Part shown: one piece after another, positions 9,330 to 17,266 of the stretch
Layout of the letters: each line of letters starts with the position of its first letter
Numbering within the stretch: position 1 is the stretch's first letter
Source: UBA4744 sp963723165
GTDB taxonomy: Bacteria; Actinomycetota; Acidimicrobiia; Spongiisociales; UBA4744
Assembly: GCA_963723165.1 (NCBI GenBank)
Contig: CAVRPP010000011.1
Span: forward strand, 110,183-174,182
Direction of reading: 5' to 3'
Length of the DNA stretch: 64,000 nucleotides
Translations under genes and position numbers: made by a program
Notes under the pieces: model-generated
Seen by the model: the letters and a program-made list of their open reading frames with translations, nothing else
What the model was told of the DNA's origin: nothing
The model's database searches: none

Positions 9330-9524
9330 ATGTTCAAGCGTTCCCTCTGGTTCGTGATCGGGACTTTGGCCGGCGTCGGCGGGTCGGCCTGGGTCATGGC
9401 GAGAATCTCACGGGCCCGGGAAGCTTTGACCCCTGCCAATCTGCGCCGTACTGCCGTGCTATCGGTGGCAGATGCCCTCGAAGGGGCCGGTTCCCGCTTG
9501 CGTTCGCCCAACGGTCAGGGCTGA
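9330..9524 (+). CDS. small single-pass membrane protein, DUF6167-like
   Basis: 64 residues. MFKRSLWFVIGTLAGVGGSAWVMARISRA is a basic start followed by one glycine-rich membrane helix, then a short polar tail (LTPANLRRTAVLSVADALEGAG). Small proteins of this shape lie just upstream of alaS in many actinobacteria, where they are grouped as DUF6167; that match is from memory and not certain. No function is established. The gene sits between rarA and alaS and appears to have its own leaderless promoter. Confidence 0.65.
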   Translation: MFKRSLWFVIGTLAGVGGSAWVMARISRAREALTPANLRRTAVLSVADALEGAGSRLRSPNGQG

Positions 9525-9538
9525 AGCCTCCCGCCCAC

Positions 9539-9544
9539 TAACCT
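9539..9544 (+). promoter_or_regulatory. -10 box upstream of alaS
   Basis: TAACCT within CACTAACCTG lies 9 nt before the alaS ATG. The same TAACCT box precedes pheS (48283) and tyrS (56359) at nearly the same distance, so it probably marks a shared type of leaderless or near-leaderless promoter. Confidence 0.5.
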
Positions 9545-9553
9545 GTTGCATTC

Positions 9554-12175
9554 ATGGATTCCAACCAGCTTCGATCTACCTACCTGAGGTTCTTTGAAGA
9601 CCGCTCCCACGTGGTCCGTCCCTCCGCGTCTCTCATTCCGGTCGACCCGACGCTCTTGCTGAACAATGCAGGAATGGTGCCGTTCAAGCCGTACTTCCTG
9701 GGTGAGGAACAACCGCCGTGGCTGCGAGCCGTCTCTTCGCAGAAGTGCGTCCGAACGGTCGACATCGACATCATCGGGACGACGGCCCGCCACGCCAGCT
9801 TCTTTGAAATGCTCGGGAACTTCAGCTTCGGCGACTACTTCAAAGAAGACGCGATTCCCTGGGCGTACGAACTCGTCACCGAGGGGTTTGGCATCGACCC
9901 CGCATTCCTGTGGTTCACGGTTCACGAGACCGACGATGAGGCCGCCCAGATCTGGCTCGAGAAGGTGGGGGTTGAGCCGCATCGATTGCAGCGACGCGGC
10001 CACGACAACTTCTGGCAGATGGGGGTGCCGGGACCATGCGGACCGAGCTCCGAGATCTTCTACGATCGTGGACCGGCATACGGACCGGATGGCGGTCCGG
10101 TCGTCGACGAGGAACGGTTCGTGGAGATCTGGAACCTCGTCTTCATGCAGAACATTCAGGATGAGCCGTACCACGTGGTCGGTGACCTTCCGGCCAAGAG
10201 CATTGACACCGGCATGGGCCTGGAGCGGATGGCCACCGTCATGCAAGGCGCAGAAACGATCTTCGATATCGACGTGGTCCGCCACGTCCTTGACACTGCG
10301 GCTCGCGCCGCTGCGGTTACGTACGGAGACGATCCGATGGTGGACGTTTCTCTGCGGGTCCTGGCCGACCATGGACGAGCCATGACCTTCCTCATCGGCG
10401 ATGGAGTCGTTCCTTCGAACGATGGACGGGGTTATGTGTTGCGCCGTATCCTGCGTCGGGCCGTTCGGCACGCATGGCGACTCGGAGGCGACGGGCTCAT
10501 TACGCCGGAACTCGTCAGGGCCACCGTCGAGGTCATGGCGCCCGGTTATCCCGAATTGTCGGGTCAGCAAGACTTCATAACCGACGTGGTGACCCGCGAA
10601 GAAGGCCGCTTTCGCCAGACCTTGAAGTCCGGTCATACGTTGCTGGAGTCCGAACTCGAAACCATCGGTGCGGGTGATCGTCTGTCCGGTGAGACGACCT
10701 TCAAGTTGCACGACACGTTCGGCTTCCCGGTCGAGCTCACCAAGGAGATCGCGGCCGAGCGAGGCATCGAGATCGATGTGGGCGCGTTCGAAACTGCCAT
10801 GGAAGGACAGCGCCGGAAAGCCCGGGCTGCCTGGAAGGGGAGCGACGACGCAGCAACGGCCGATGCCTACCGCCTGTTGCTCGAGGACATCGGGCCAACC
10901 GAGTTTCTCGGATACAGCGATGAAGCCAGCCGGAGCAGGGTTCTGTCGTTGTTGCGGGAGGGCGAAACCGTCGATCGGGCCGAGGAGGGTCAGGAGATCG
11001 AGGTGTTCCTCGACCGCACCCCGTTCTACGCCGAGGCGGGTGGCCAGGTAGGCGACACCGGGTTGATCGAGACCGGGACCGGCCGCCTGGTAGTCAAAGA
11101 CACGCAAGCGGGGGTGCCGGGCCTCAACGGTCACCGGGCGATCGTGTCGAAGGGCTTTGTGCAGGTGGGACAGGACGCCGAAGCTCGCATCGATTCACCG
11201 AGGCGAGAAGGAATCCGCAAGAGCCACACCGGGACTCATGTCCTCCACTGGGCCCTTCGCAAGGTCCTGGGTCAACACGTGCAGCAAGCGGGCTCGCTCG
11301 TCCAGAACGGACGCTTGCGGTTCGATTTCAGCCATTTTGGCGGTCTTGATGAAGACGAGTTCTCTGAAGTCGAGCGCCTGGCCAACGAACGGGTCATTGC
11401 CAACGCCGGAGTGCGGGCCTTCGAGACGAGCAAGGACGAGGCGCAAGCTCTTGGAGCGCTGGCGTTTTTCGGCGACAAGTACGGCGAGGTAGTGCGGGTG
11501 GTCGAGATTGGCGACTTTTCCAAGGAACTGTGTGGTGGGACGCATACTCCGTCGGCCGGCCAGGTTGGCCCGTTGGTCGTCATGGGGGAGTCGTCGATCG
11601 GATCGAACCTGCGGCGCATCGAGGCTTTCTCCGGTGATCATGCATACGAATACTTGGCGGGTCTACGGAGGCGATTGACCGAGACCGGCCGGCTGCTGCG
11701 AACCCAACCCGATGAGGTTCCGGCTCGTGTTGAGGCCCTTCTCGAAAGAGCCAAAGAACTCGAAGAGAAACTTGCGGCGGTCGGTCAGAGTTCACGTGCG
11801 GCGGAAGCCGTCGAGATCGCCACCGCGGCGGAGCAGCACGGGGAGGCCAAGTGGGTGGTTGCTGCCGCCGGAGAGATGCCCCCGGATCAGCTGCGGGCTC
11901 TGGCCCTCCAGGTTCGGGAACATCTCGGTAGATCCATCGTCGTGCTCGGTAGCACCAACGCAGGCAAAGGCGCCCTGGTTGGCGCGGTTTCCGCTGAACT
12001 GGTTGCCGCCGGAGTCTCCGCAGCAGAAGTCATTCTCCCGGGGGCCCGCCTTCTGGGCGGGGGTGGCAGCCGTGACCCCGAACTAGCACAGGCCGGAGGC
12101 CCCAACGGTGAGCGGTTGGAAGAGGCCCTGGATGCTGCCAGAGAAGCGACCGGCCGCGCCTTGATGGAGGTATGA
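9554..12175 (+). CDS. alaS: alanyl-tRNA synthetase
   Basis: 873 residues, full length for bacterial AlaRS. The class II catalytic core begins at once (LRSTYLRFFEDRSHVV; SSQKCVRTVDIDIIG; ARHASFFEMLGNFSFGDYF). The editing domain has its zinc-site HTGTHVLHWAL and CGGTHTPSAGQ, which removes Ser and Gly mischarged onto tRNA-Ala. The C-terminal region with GGGGSRDPELAQAGG is the C-Ala domain, preceded by a coiled coil. It is the first gene of a tight run with ruvX and mltG: its stop overlaps the ruvX ATG as ATGA. Confidence 0.97.
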   Translation: MDSNQLRSTYLRFFEDRSHVVRPSASLIPVDPTLLLNNAGMVPFKPYFLGEEQPPWLRAVSSQKCVRTVDIDIIGTTARHASFFEMLGNFSFGDYFKEDAIPWAYELVTEGFGIDPAFLWFTVHETDDEAAQIWLEKVGVEPHRLQRRGHDNFWQMGVPGPCGPSSEIFYDRGPAYGPDGGPVVDEERFVEIWNLVFMQNIQDEPYHVVGDLPAKSIDTGMGLERMATVMQGAETIFDIDVVRHVLDTAARAAAVTYGDDPMVDVSLRVLADHGRAMTFLIGDGVVPSNDGRGYVLRRILRRAVRHAWRLGGDGLITPELVRATVEVMAPGYPELSGQQDFITDVVTREEGRFRQTLKSGHTLLESELETIGAGDRLSGETTFKLHDTFGFPVELTKEIAAERGIEIDVGAFETAMEGQRRKARAAWKGSDDAATADAYRLLLEDIGPTEFLGYSDEASRSRVLSLLREGETVDRAEEGQEIEVFLDRTPFYAEAGGQVGDTGLIETGTGRLVVKDTQAGVPGLNGHRAIVSKGFVQVGQDAEARIDSPRREGIRKSHTGTHVLHWALRKVLGQHVQQAGSLVQNGRLRFDFSHFGGLDEDEFSEVERLANERVIANAGVRAFETSKDEAQALGALAFFGDKYGEVVRVVEIGDFSKELCGGTHTPSAGQVGPLVVMGESSIGSNLRRIEAFSGDHAYEYLAGLRRRLTETGRLLRTQPDEVPARVEALLERAKELEEKLAAVGQSSRAAEAVEIATAAEQHGEAKWVVAAAGEMPPDQLRALALQVREHLGRSIVVLGSTNAGKGALVGAVSAELVAAGVSAAEVILPGARLLGGGGSRDPELAQAGGPNGERLEEALDAAREATGRALMEV

Positions 12176-12585
12176 CTCTGGGCCGGATCATGGGGCTCGA
12201 TTACGGGACGCGACGCATCGGCGTGGCTATGTCCGACGCACTCCGTATGACTGCCCAGCCGTTCACGGTGCTCGAGGCCGACTCCGCAAGCCTCGACGCC
12301 ATGTTCCGCGCGCTCATCGATGAGAACGATGTTGAATTGATCGTCGTCGGTCTTCCATTGAATCTGGCAGGTGCCGACACCCAATCGACCGAAGGGGCCC
12401 GTCGACTGGCCACACGGGTCGGGGAGTTGAGCGGTTTGCCGGTCACACTGGCCGACGAGCGTTTCACCACGAAAACGGCTGAGCAGTCGCTGATCGGTGC
12501 CAACGTCCGTCGCCAACGCCGCAAGCAGCTGGTCGACAAGGTGGCGGCTGCAGTCATGCTTCAGCACTACCTGGACGGTCTGTGA
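12172..12585 (+). CDS. ruvX: RuvX/YqgF family nuclease
   Basis: 137 residues of RNase H-like fold: GLDYGTRRIGVAMSD carries the first catalytic Asp, VVGLPLNL the strand before the second acidic residue, and ADERFTT the conserved late motif. YqgF proteins act in 16S rRNA 5' end maturation and are also described as Holliday junction resolvases. It overlaps alaS and mltG by a few bases, the conserved alaS-ruvX-mltG order of actinobacteria. Confidence 0.92.
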   Translation: MTLGRIMGLDYGTRRIGVAMSDALRMTAQPFTVLEADSASLDAMFRALIDENDVELIVVGLPLNLAGADTQSTEGARRLATRVGELSGLPVTLADERFTTKTAEQSLIGANVRRQRRKQLVDKVAAAVMLQHYLDGL

Positions 12586-13670
12586 TGGCCATCCCCGGGG
12601 AGGGAAACGGCGGACATGGTCTGCAGCGTCTGGGAGGTCTCCTGCTCCTCGTGGTGATCCTGGGCGGTGCCTACTTCGGTGCCCGGGAGTTGGCCGATTG
12701 GGTGGGTGGACTCGGAGGGGTGTCCGATGTGACCGCCCCTCCGGGCCTCGAACCGGGTTTGCCGGTCTCCGTCGAGATCCCCCCGGGTTCGGCGGCCCGC
12801 CAGATCGGGGTTCTCCTCGCCGAAGCCGGCGTCGTTGCTTCCGCCGGGCAGTTCGAGTTGGCGGTGCGCACCACAGAGACGGCCGAACGTCTCCAAGCCG
12901 GGCGGTACGACCTGGAGACCGGGATGTCCAATGACGCCGTCATCGACATGCTGCTCACCGGGCCGGTAATCGAGACCTTCCGGATCGTGGTCAGGGAGGG
13001 ACTATGGATCGATGAGGTTATCGAGGAGATCGCCCGTCAAACCGACTTCGAGACCGCCGAAATTGGCGCCGCCCTGGGCAGCGTGAACACGCCACTGCTG
13101 CAGGGCCCTGCGTCCGATCCGATCTCGTGGGAGGGCCTGCTCTTTCCCGATACCTATGACTTTCCGCTCGACGCGAGCCCGCAGGACATCCTCCAGCGAC
13201 TGGCAGACACCATGCAGCGGCGGGTCGCCGCGATCGATTGGTCACAGCTGGAATCGAGAGGTTTGACCGTGTACGAGGGCATCATCATCGCCTCCCTGGT
13301 CGAAGCCGAAGCCGGAGTCGACGGTGACCGCCCGTTGATCGCCAGCGTGGTGGTGAATCGACTAGGAGTGCCAATGGTGCTTGGGATCGATGCCACCGTC
13401 ATCTACGCAATCGGTGAGCGGGGCAAAGCGTTGACGGTCACCGATCTCGAGGTCGATTCGCCCTATAACACTAGGAAATTCGCGGGCCTGCCGCCCACGC
13501 CGATCGGCGGACCGGGCCGCGCTTCGCTGGAGGCAGCGGCCGACTCTGCAGAGACCGATTTCCTGTACTACGTTCTGACCTCGCCCACTGGGGAGCACTC
13601 GTTCACCGCCAGCTACGACGAGTTCCTGGCCTTCAAGCAGCAAGCCGTGAATGACGGCCTCATTCCATGA
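12585..13670 (+). CDS. mltG: endolytic murein transglycosylase MltG
   Basis: 361 residues from ATG 12585 (a GTG lies one codon before). One membrane helix (RLGGLLLLVVILGGAYFG) anchors a LysM-like and YceG catalytic region outside the cell. The catalytic glutamate lies in IIASLVEAEAG, and the conserved SPYNTRKFAGLPPTPIGGPG signature follows. MltG cuts nascent glycan strands and so ends their elongation. It follows ruvX with a TGATG overlap and precedes aroE, as in mycobacteria. Confidence 0.94.
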   Translation: MAIPGEGNGGHGLQRLGGLLLLVVILGGAYFGARELADWVGGLGGVSDVTAPPGLEPGLPVSVEIPPGSAARQIGVLLAEAGVVASAGQFELAVRTTETAERLQAGRYDLETGMSNDAVIDMLLTGPVIETFRIVVREGLWIDEVIEEIARQTDFETAEIGAALGSVNTPLLQGPASDPISWEGLLFPDTYDFPLDASPQDILQRLADTMQRRVAAIDWSQLESRGLTVYEGIIIASLVEAEAGVDGDRPLIASVVVNRLGVPMVLGIDATVIYAIGERGKALTVTDLEVDSPYNTRKFAGLPPTPIGGPGRASLEAAADSAETDFLYYVLTSPTGEHSFTASYDEFLAFKQQAVNDGLIP

Positions 13671-13686
13671 CATTTCCGGTGACAAG

Positions 13687-14481
13687 GTGACGGTCTTCGA
13701 TCTCGTCCTTTTTGGTGACCCGGTCGAACACTCCTTTTCGCCAATCATCCAGCAGGCAGGACTCGAGGCGGCCGGATTGGATGGCAGCTACCGGGCTTTT
13801 CGAGTCGACGAGGAAGGTTTCCGAAGCGGGTGCGCCGACCTCCGGGCAGGACGATGGCACGGTGCGAACGTCACTATGCCTCACAAACGGCTGGCGTTTG
13901 AGTTGATGGACGATTGCTCGGCCGGGGCAGAACGGGCCGGGTCGGTCAACACGATTGTTGTGCAGGGCTCTCGATTGACGGGCCACAGCACGGACATCGA
14001 CGGCATTCGAGCTGCCTGGGCGGAGGCCGGTCTTCCTGAGGATGGCCCGGTGCTGGTGCTGGGCTCCGGTGGAGCGGCTGCAGCAGCATTGATCGCACTT
14101 GCGTCGAACCAGCTCTTCATTGCGTCGCGGCGCTTTGCGGCCGCACAGGGCCTGGCGGCGACTCTTGATGTCGACGCACAGGCAATCCAGTGGGGGAGGC
14201 CCGTGCCCGGTGCCGTGATCGTCAACGCCACCCCGCTGGGAATGGGAGGCGAGTTCTTGCCGCCGGGCATTGTTGACTCGTCGGCCGGGCTGCTCGATAT
14301 GGCCTACGGCGACCGCATGACGCCCGCGGTGCTGGCGGCCGGGCGCCAGGCCTTGCCGCACGCTACCGGCACCGATGTGCTCCTCGCCCAAGCGACCGCC
14401 TCGTTCACGTTGTGGACGGGCCACCCGGCACCAATGGCAGCCATGCGGGCTGCGCTGCAAAAGGCTCAAGCGACCGGCTAG
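13687..14481 (+). CDS. aroE: shikimate dehydrogenase
   Basis: 264 residues from GTG 13687, chosen because it puts nine residues before the substrate motif FGDPVEHSFSP; an ATG at 13651 inside mltG is possible. The enzyme reduces 3-dehydroshikimate with NADPH. ANVTMPHKR holds the catalytic Lys, GHSTDIDGI the Asp, LVLGSGGAAAA the nucleotide-binding loop, and NATPLGM the later conserved motif. It is the first of the shikimate genes here; aroC, aroK and aroB come only after the pilus locus. Confidence 0.92.
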   Translation: MTVFDLVLFGDPVEHSFSPIIQQAGLEAAGLDGSYRAFRVDEEGFRSGCADLRAGRWHGANVTMPHKRLAFELMDDCSAGAERAGSVNTIVVQGSRLTGHSTDIDGIRAAWAEAGLPEDGPVLVLGSGGAAAAALIALASNQLFIASRRFAAAQGLAATLDVDAQAIQWGRPVPGAVIVNATPLGMGGEFLPPGIVDSSAGLLDMAYGDRMTPAVLAAGRQALPHATGTDVLLAQATASFTLWTGHPAPMAAMRAALQKAQATG

Positions 14482-14523
14482 GGCAGCCGAAACTCCTTGG
14501 GAGTCGGTACGGAGGAGTCTTTC

Positions 14524-15468
14524 ATGTCGCTAACCGGTGCCCTCGAGGCGTTCCCGCTCCCCGAGGTGCTGCGATTGCTAGCACGGTCACAGAAGAGCGG
14601 AACGCTGCGAATCGATGCAGCCGACCTGCAGGGCCGCATATACCTCGCCGAAGGTGCCCTGACCTATGCCACGACGCGTCGGGAGGAGGACCTCGTCGAT
14701 GATCTCGTGGGGGCCGGCCTCATCGACTCTCAGGACTGGGTTCTCGTTGAACGCCGCGAGAAGAACGTCCTTGAAGTCTTGGTAGAAGACGCAACGGAAC
14801 AGCAATTGACGGACCTGGTTGCAGACCAAATCGCCGATGTGATCTTCCGGTTGATGCGCCGCACTGACGGAGACTTCGAGTTCTCCGAATCGGTCGGACC
14901 TCGATACAACACCGGGATTGTGGTTGGAATCGATGACTCCATTACCGAAGCTGAAAAACGCAACACACTGTGGGCGGAAATCGAAGAAGTCATTCCGGCC
15001 ATTACGTTCCACCTGCGGATGGTTCCCGATCTCACCGACCGCAACGAGGTCTCGCTGCCGGCCACGACCTGGAGAGTCCTGGCCGCCCTTCACGGGGAAG
15101 GAAGCATCGAAGAGGTCGCCCGCCGTCTCGGCATGACCGACTTCGCAGTTGCGCAGATCATGGCAGAGCTGGCTCGCGAAGGCCTCCTCGAGGTCGTCGA
15201 CATGCCGCCCCCGGCCGCCTACGGGTACGGCGAAGAGCCCACTGCGACCGAAGAGCCCACTGCGACCGAAGAGCCCGCCGCGGCCGAGGCTGCCGCGCCG
15301 GAACCTGCCCCGTCCGAGCCCGCGGTTAGCGATGAGGAAGACGAAGTGCTGCTTCGGTCCGCCTTGTCGGATGTGGTCGGTTCAGACGATGATTCGAACC
15401 CACCGGTATTAGCTCGCAGACGCGGCCTCGGTGCCCGGGTCCAGGAAGCTAAGGACGCTGGTGAGTAA
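14524..15468 (+). CDS. DUF4388 (PATAN-like) protein with winged-helix region and repeat tail
   Basis: 314 residues from ATG 14524, with a GGAGG ribosome site 9 nt upstream. Residues 1-95 match the DUF4388 pattern (SLTGALEAFPLPEVLRLLA; QKSGTLRID; GRIYLAEGALTYA). A second part (about 185-235: TWRVLAALHGEGSIEEVARR, then an MAELAREGLL helix) looks like a winged helix. The C-terminus is a low-complexity tail of EEPTAT repeats. DUF4388 proteins are often found next to gliding or type IV pilus genes. It overlaps the pilB start, so a regulatory role for the pilus is likely but unproven. Confidence 0.8.
   Translation: MSLTGALEAFPLPEVLRLLARSQKSGTLRIDAADLQGRIYLAEGALTYATTRREEDLVDDLVGAGLIDSQDWVLVERREKNVLEVLVEDATEQQLTDLVADQIADVIFRLMRRTDGDFEFSESVGPRYNTGIVVGIDDSITEAEKRNTLWAEIEEVIPAITFHLRMVPDLTDRNEVSLPATTWRVLAALHGEGSIEEVARRLGMTDFAVAQIMAELAREGLLEVVDMPPPAAYGYGEEPTATEEPTATEEPAAAEAAAPEPAPSEPAVSDEEDEVLLRSALSDVVGSDDDSNPPVLARRRGLGARVQEAKDAGE
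15232..15285 (+). repeat. three 18-bp in-frame tandem repeats
   Basis: Two identical 18-bp units (15232-15249 and 15250-15267) and a diverged third (15268-15285) encode EEPTAT, EEPTAT, EEPAAA in the tail of the DUF4388 protein. The repeat is in frame, so copy changes would vary the tail length without breaking the gene. Confidence 0.85.
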
Positions 15469-17159
15469 CCGAGCCATGGTGCAGCGAGATGCAGGACATC
15501 TCGGGACGCTCCTCCTCGAGGAGGGCATCGTCACCGAGGAAGTCCTCAAGCGGGGATTGGATCTCCATCATGAGACAGGGCGCCCCCTCGGGCGTGTGCT
15601 TGTGGAGGAGAACCTCGTTGAGGAACGAGACCTCGTTCGCGTTCTCGCCAAGAACATCGGTATCGAGTTTGTAGATCTCGACGAAGGAGCGGTCGACCCG
15701 GCCGCTGCGGCGCTGATTCCGGAAGCCCTGGCGCGCCGCTACGCAGCTCTACCGATTGGTTTCGAAGAAGAGAAGCTGGTCGTAGCAATGGCCGATCCCG
15801 CCAATGTGCTGGCGATCGACGACATCCGAGCCATCTCCGGGCGCGAGGTGATTCTCAAGGTTGCTACTCGATCCGATGTTGAAGCGGCCGTATCGCGGAT
15901 GGCCTCGTTGGACAACTCGGTAACCGATATGGCCGAGCTGGCTGCTGAGGATGCAGTCGAAACCAATGATCTGCGGGCGGTGGAAGCAGCCGCCGACGAG
16001 GCGCCCGTCGTCAAGTTGGTCAATATGCTGATCACCAGAGCAGCAGCCGATCGCGCCTCGGACATCCACATCGAACCAACCGAGCGAGACCTCCGGGTCC
16101 GGTTTCGGATCGACGGTGTGCTCCACGAGATCATGCGCACCCCCCGGTCGATATCCAATGCACTGGTCAGCCGACTCAAGATCATGGCAGACATTGACAT
16201 CGCCGAACGTCGTCGACCGCAAGACGGACGCATCAACCTCAAGGTGTCAGGCAAGCAACTCGACTTGCCGCGTCTCGAGCCTGCCCACCATCTATGGCGA
16301 GAAAGTGGTGATGCGACTCCTCGACACCAGCACGGCACTGCTCGAGCTCAAGGACCTGGGCTTCCTCGGCGAGAACGAACGCCGCTACCAGGAATCATTC
16401 AGCAAGCCATACGGGACCATCCTGTGTGTTGGGCCGACCGGTTCCGGCAAGTCGACAACGCTGTATGCAACCCTCAACGTGCTCAACCGGCCTGAGGTCA
16501 ACATCGTCACGATCGAGGACCCGGTGGAATACCGGCTGCCGGGTATCAGCCAGGTTCAGGTGAACAAAAAAGCAGGACTGAACTTCGCTTCGGCGTTGCG
16601 TTCGTTCCTACGCCAGGACCCCGACATCATGCTTGTCGGTGAGATCCGCGACCAGGAGACCGCCAACATCGCGATTGAGTCGGCGCTGACCGGGCACCTA
16701 GTTCTTTCCACCCTGCACACCAATAACGCCCCGGCCAGCGTGAGCCGGCTGATCGAGATGGGTGTCGAGCCTTTCCTGGTCGGATCGGCGCTGGACGCCG
16801 TCCTCGCCCAGCGGTTGGCACGGCGGTTGTGCAGCCAGTGCAAAGAGGCCTATGCCCCGACCGCCGAGGCCTTGCGCGAAGCCAATTTCCCGATGGAGGA
16901 CCGCGATGAGGTCCCGACCCTGCACCGCGCCGTCGGCTGCAAACACTGTTCGAGCACGGGTTACCGCGGCCGCCTGGCGATCCACGAATTGATGACGGTG
17001 AATGAGGAGATTGAGCTGCTGGCCGTTGAGCGGGCTGCCACGGAGATGCTCACCAAGGCGGCCATCGCCAACGGGATGAGAACCCTGAGAGAAGATGGCA
17101 TGGAGAAGGTCGCCCTGGGACTTACGTCGATCGAAGAGATCATGAGGGTCATCATCTAG
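15461..17159 (+). pseudogene. pilB: type IV pilus extension ATPase PilB, interrupted by a one-base frameshift
   Basis: The start is GTG 15461, with AAGGA 5 nt upstream and an overlap with the previous stop. Residues 5-150 form an MshEN domain (HLGTLLLEEGIVTEEVL, then PLGRVLVEENLVEERDLV), and the N2 and ATPase domains follow. The frame is intact to about 16267 (RINLKVSGKQLDL), where one extra C at 16268-16269 shifts it. The protein resumes at once in another frame with RVSSLPTIYGEKVVMRLLD, Walker A GPTGSGKSTT, Walker B, the His box TLHTNNAP and the zinc cysteines CSQC and CKHC. Removing one base gives a normal 565-residue PilB. This is more likely a sequence error than real loss, since pilT and pilC are intact. 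Confidence 0.85.
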
Positions 17160-17160
17160 T

Positions 17161-17266
17161 GGGTCCCCCAACACGGTGACGTTGTCGGGGAAACCTTCAA
17201 GGTAGCTGGACCCGGTGCCGAAACCCATGTGAGGCTTGTCGCCGCGAAGGGAAACCGGAAAGAGAA
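17161..17266 (+). promoter_or_regulatory. possible structured leader between pilB and pilT
   Basis: In an otherwise tightly packed locus this 107-nt gap can fold. GGGTCC (17161-17166) pairs with GGACCC (17208-17213) around two inner hairpins, a CCC/GGG stem with CAAC/GTTG and an ACCT/AGGT stem. A GGAAAGAG ribosome site then precedes the pilT ATG. No known riboswitch consensus was matched, so its role is open. Confidence 0.25.

Noticed and set aside
15232..15285. Short tandem repeats as a CRISPR array
   Set aside because: Units are 18 bp, directly adjacent without spacers, and in frame inside a coding tail.
16260..16275. Programmed ribosomal frameshift in pilB
   Set aside because: There is no slippery heptamer, pseudoknot or stop-codon context. 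A single extra base explains it more simply.
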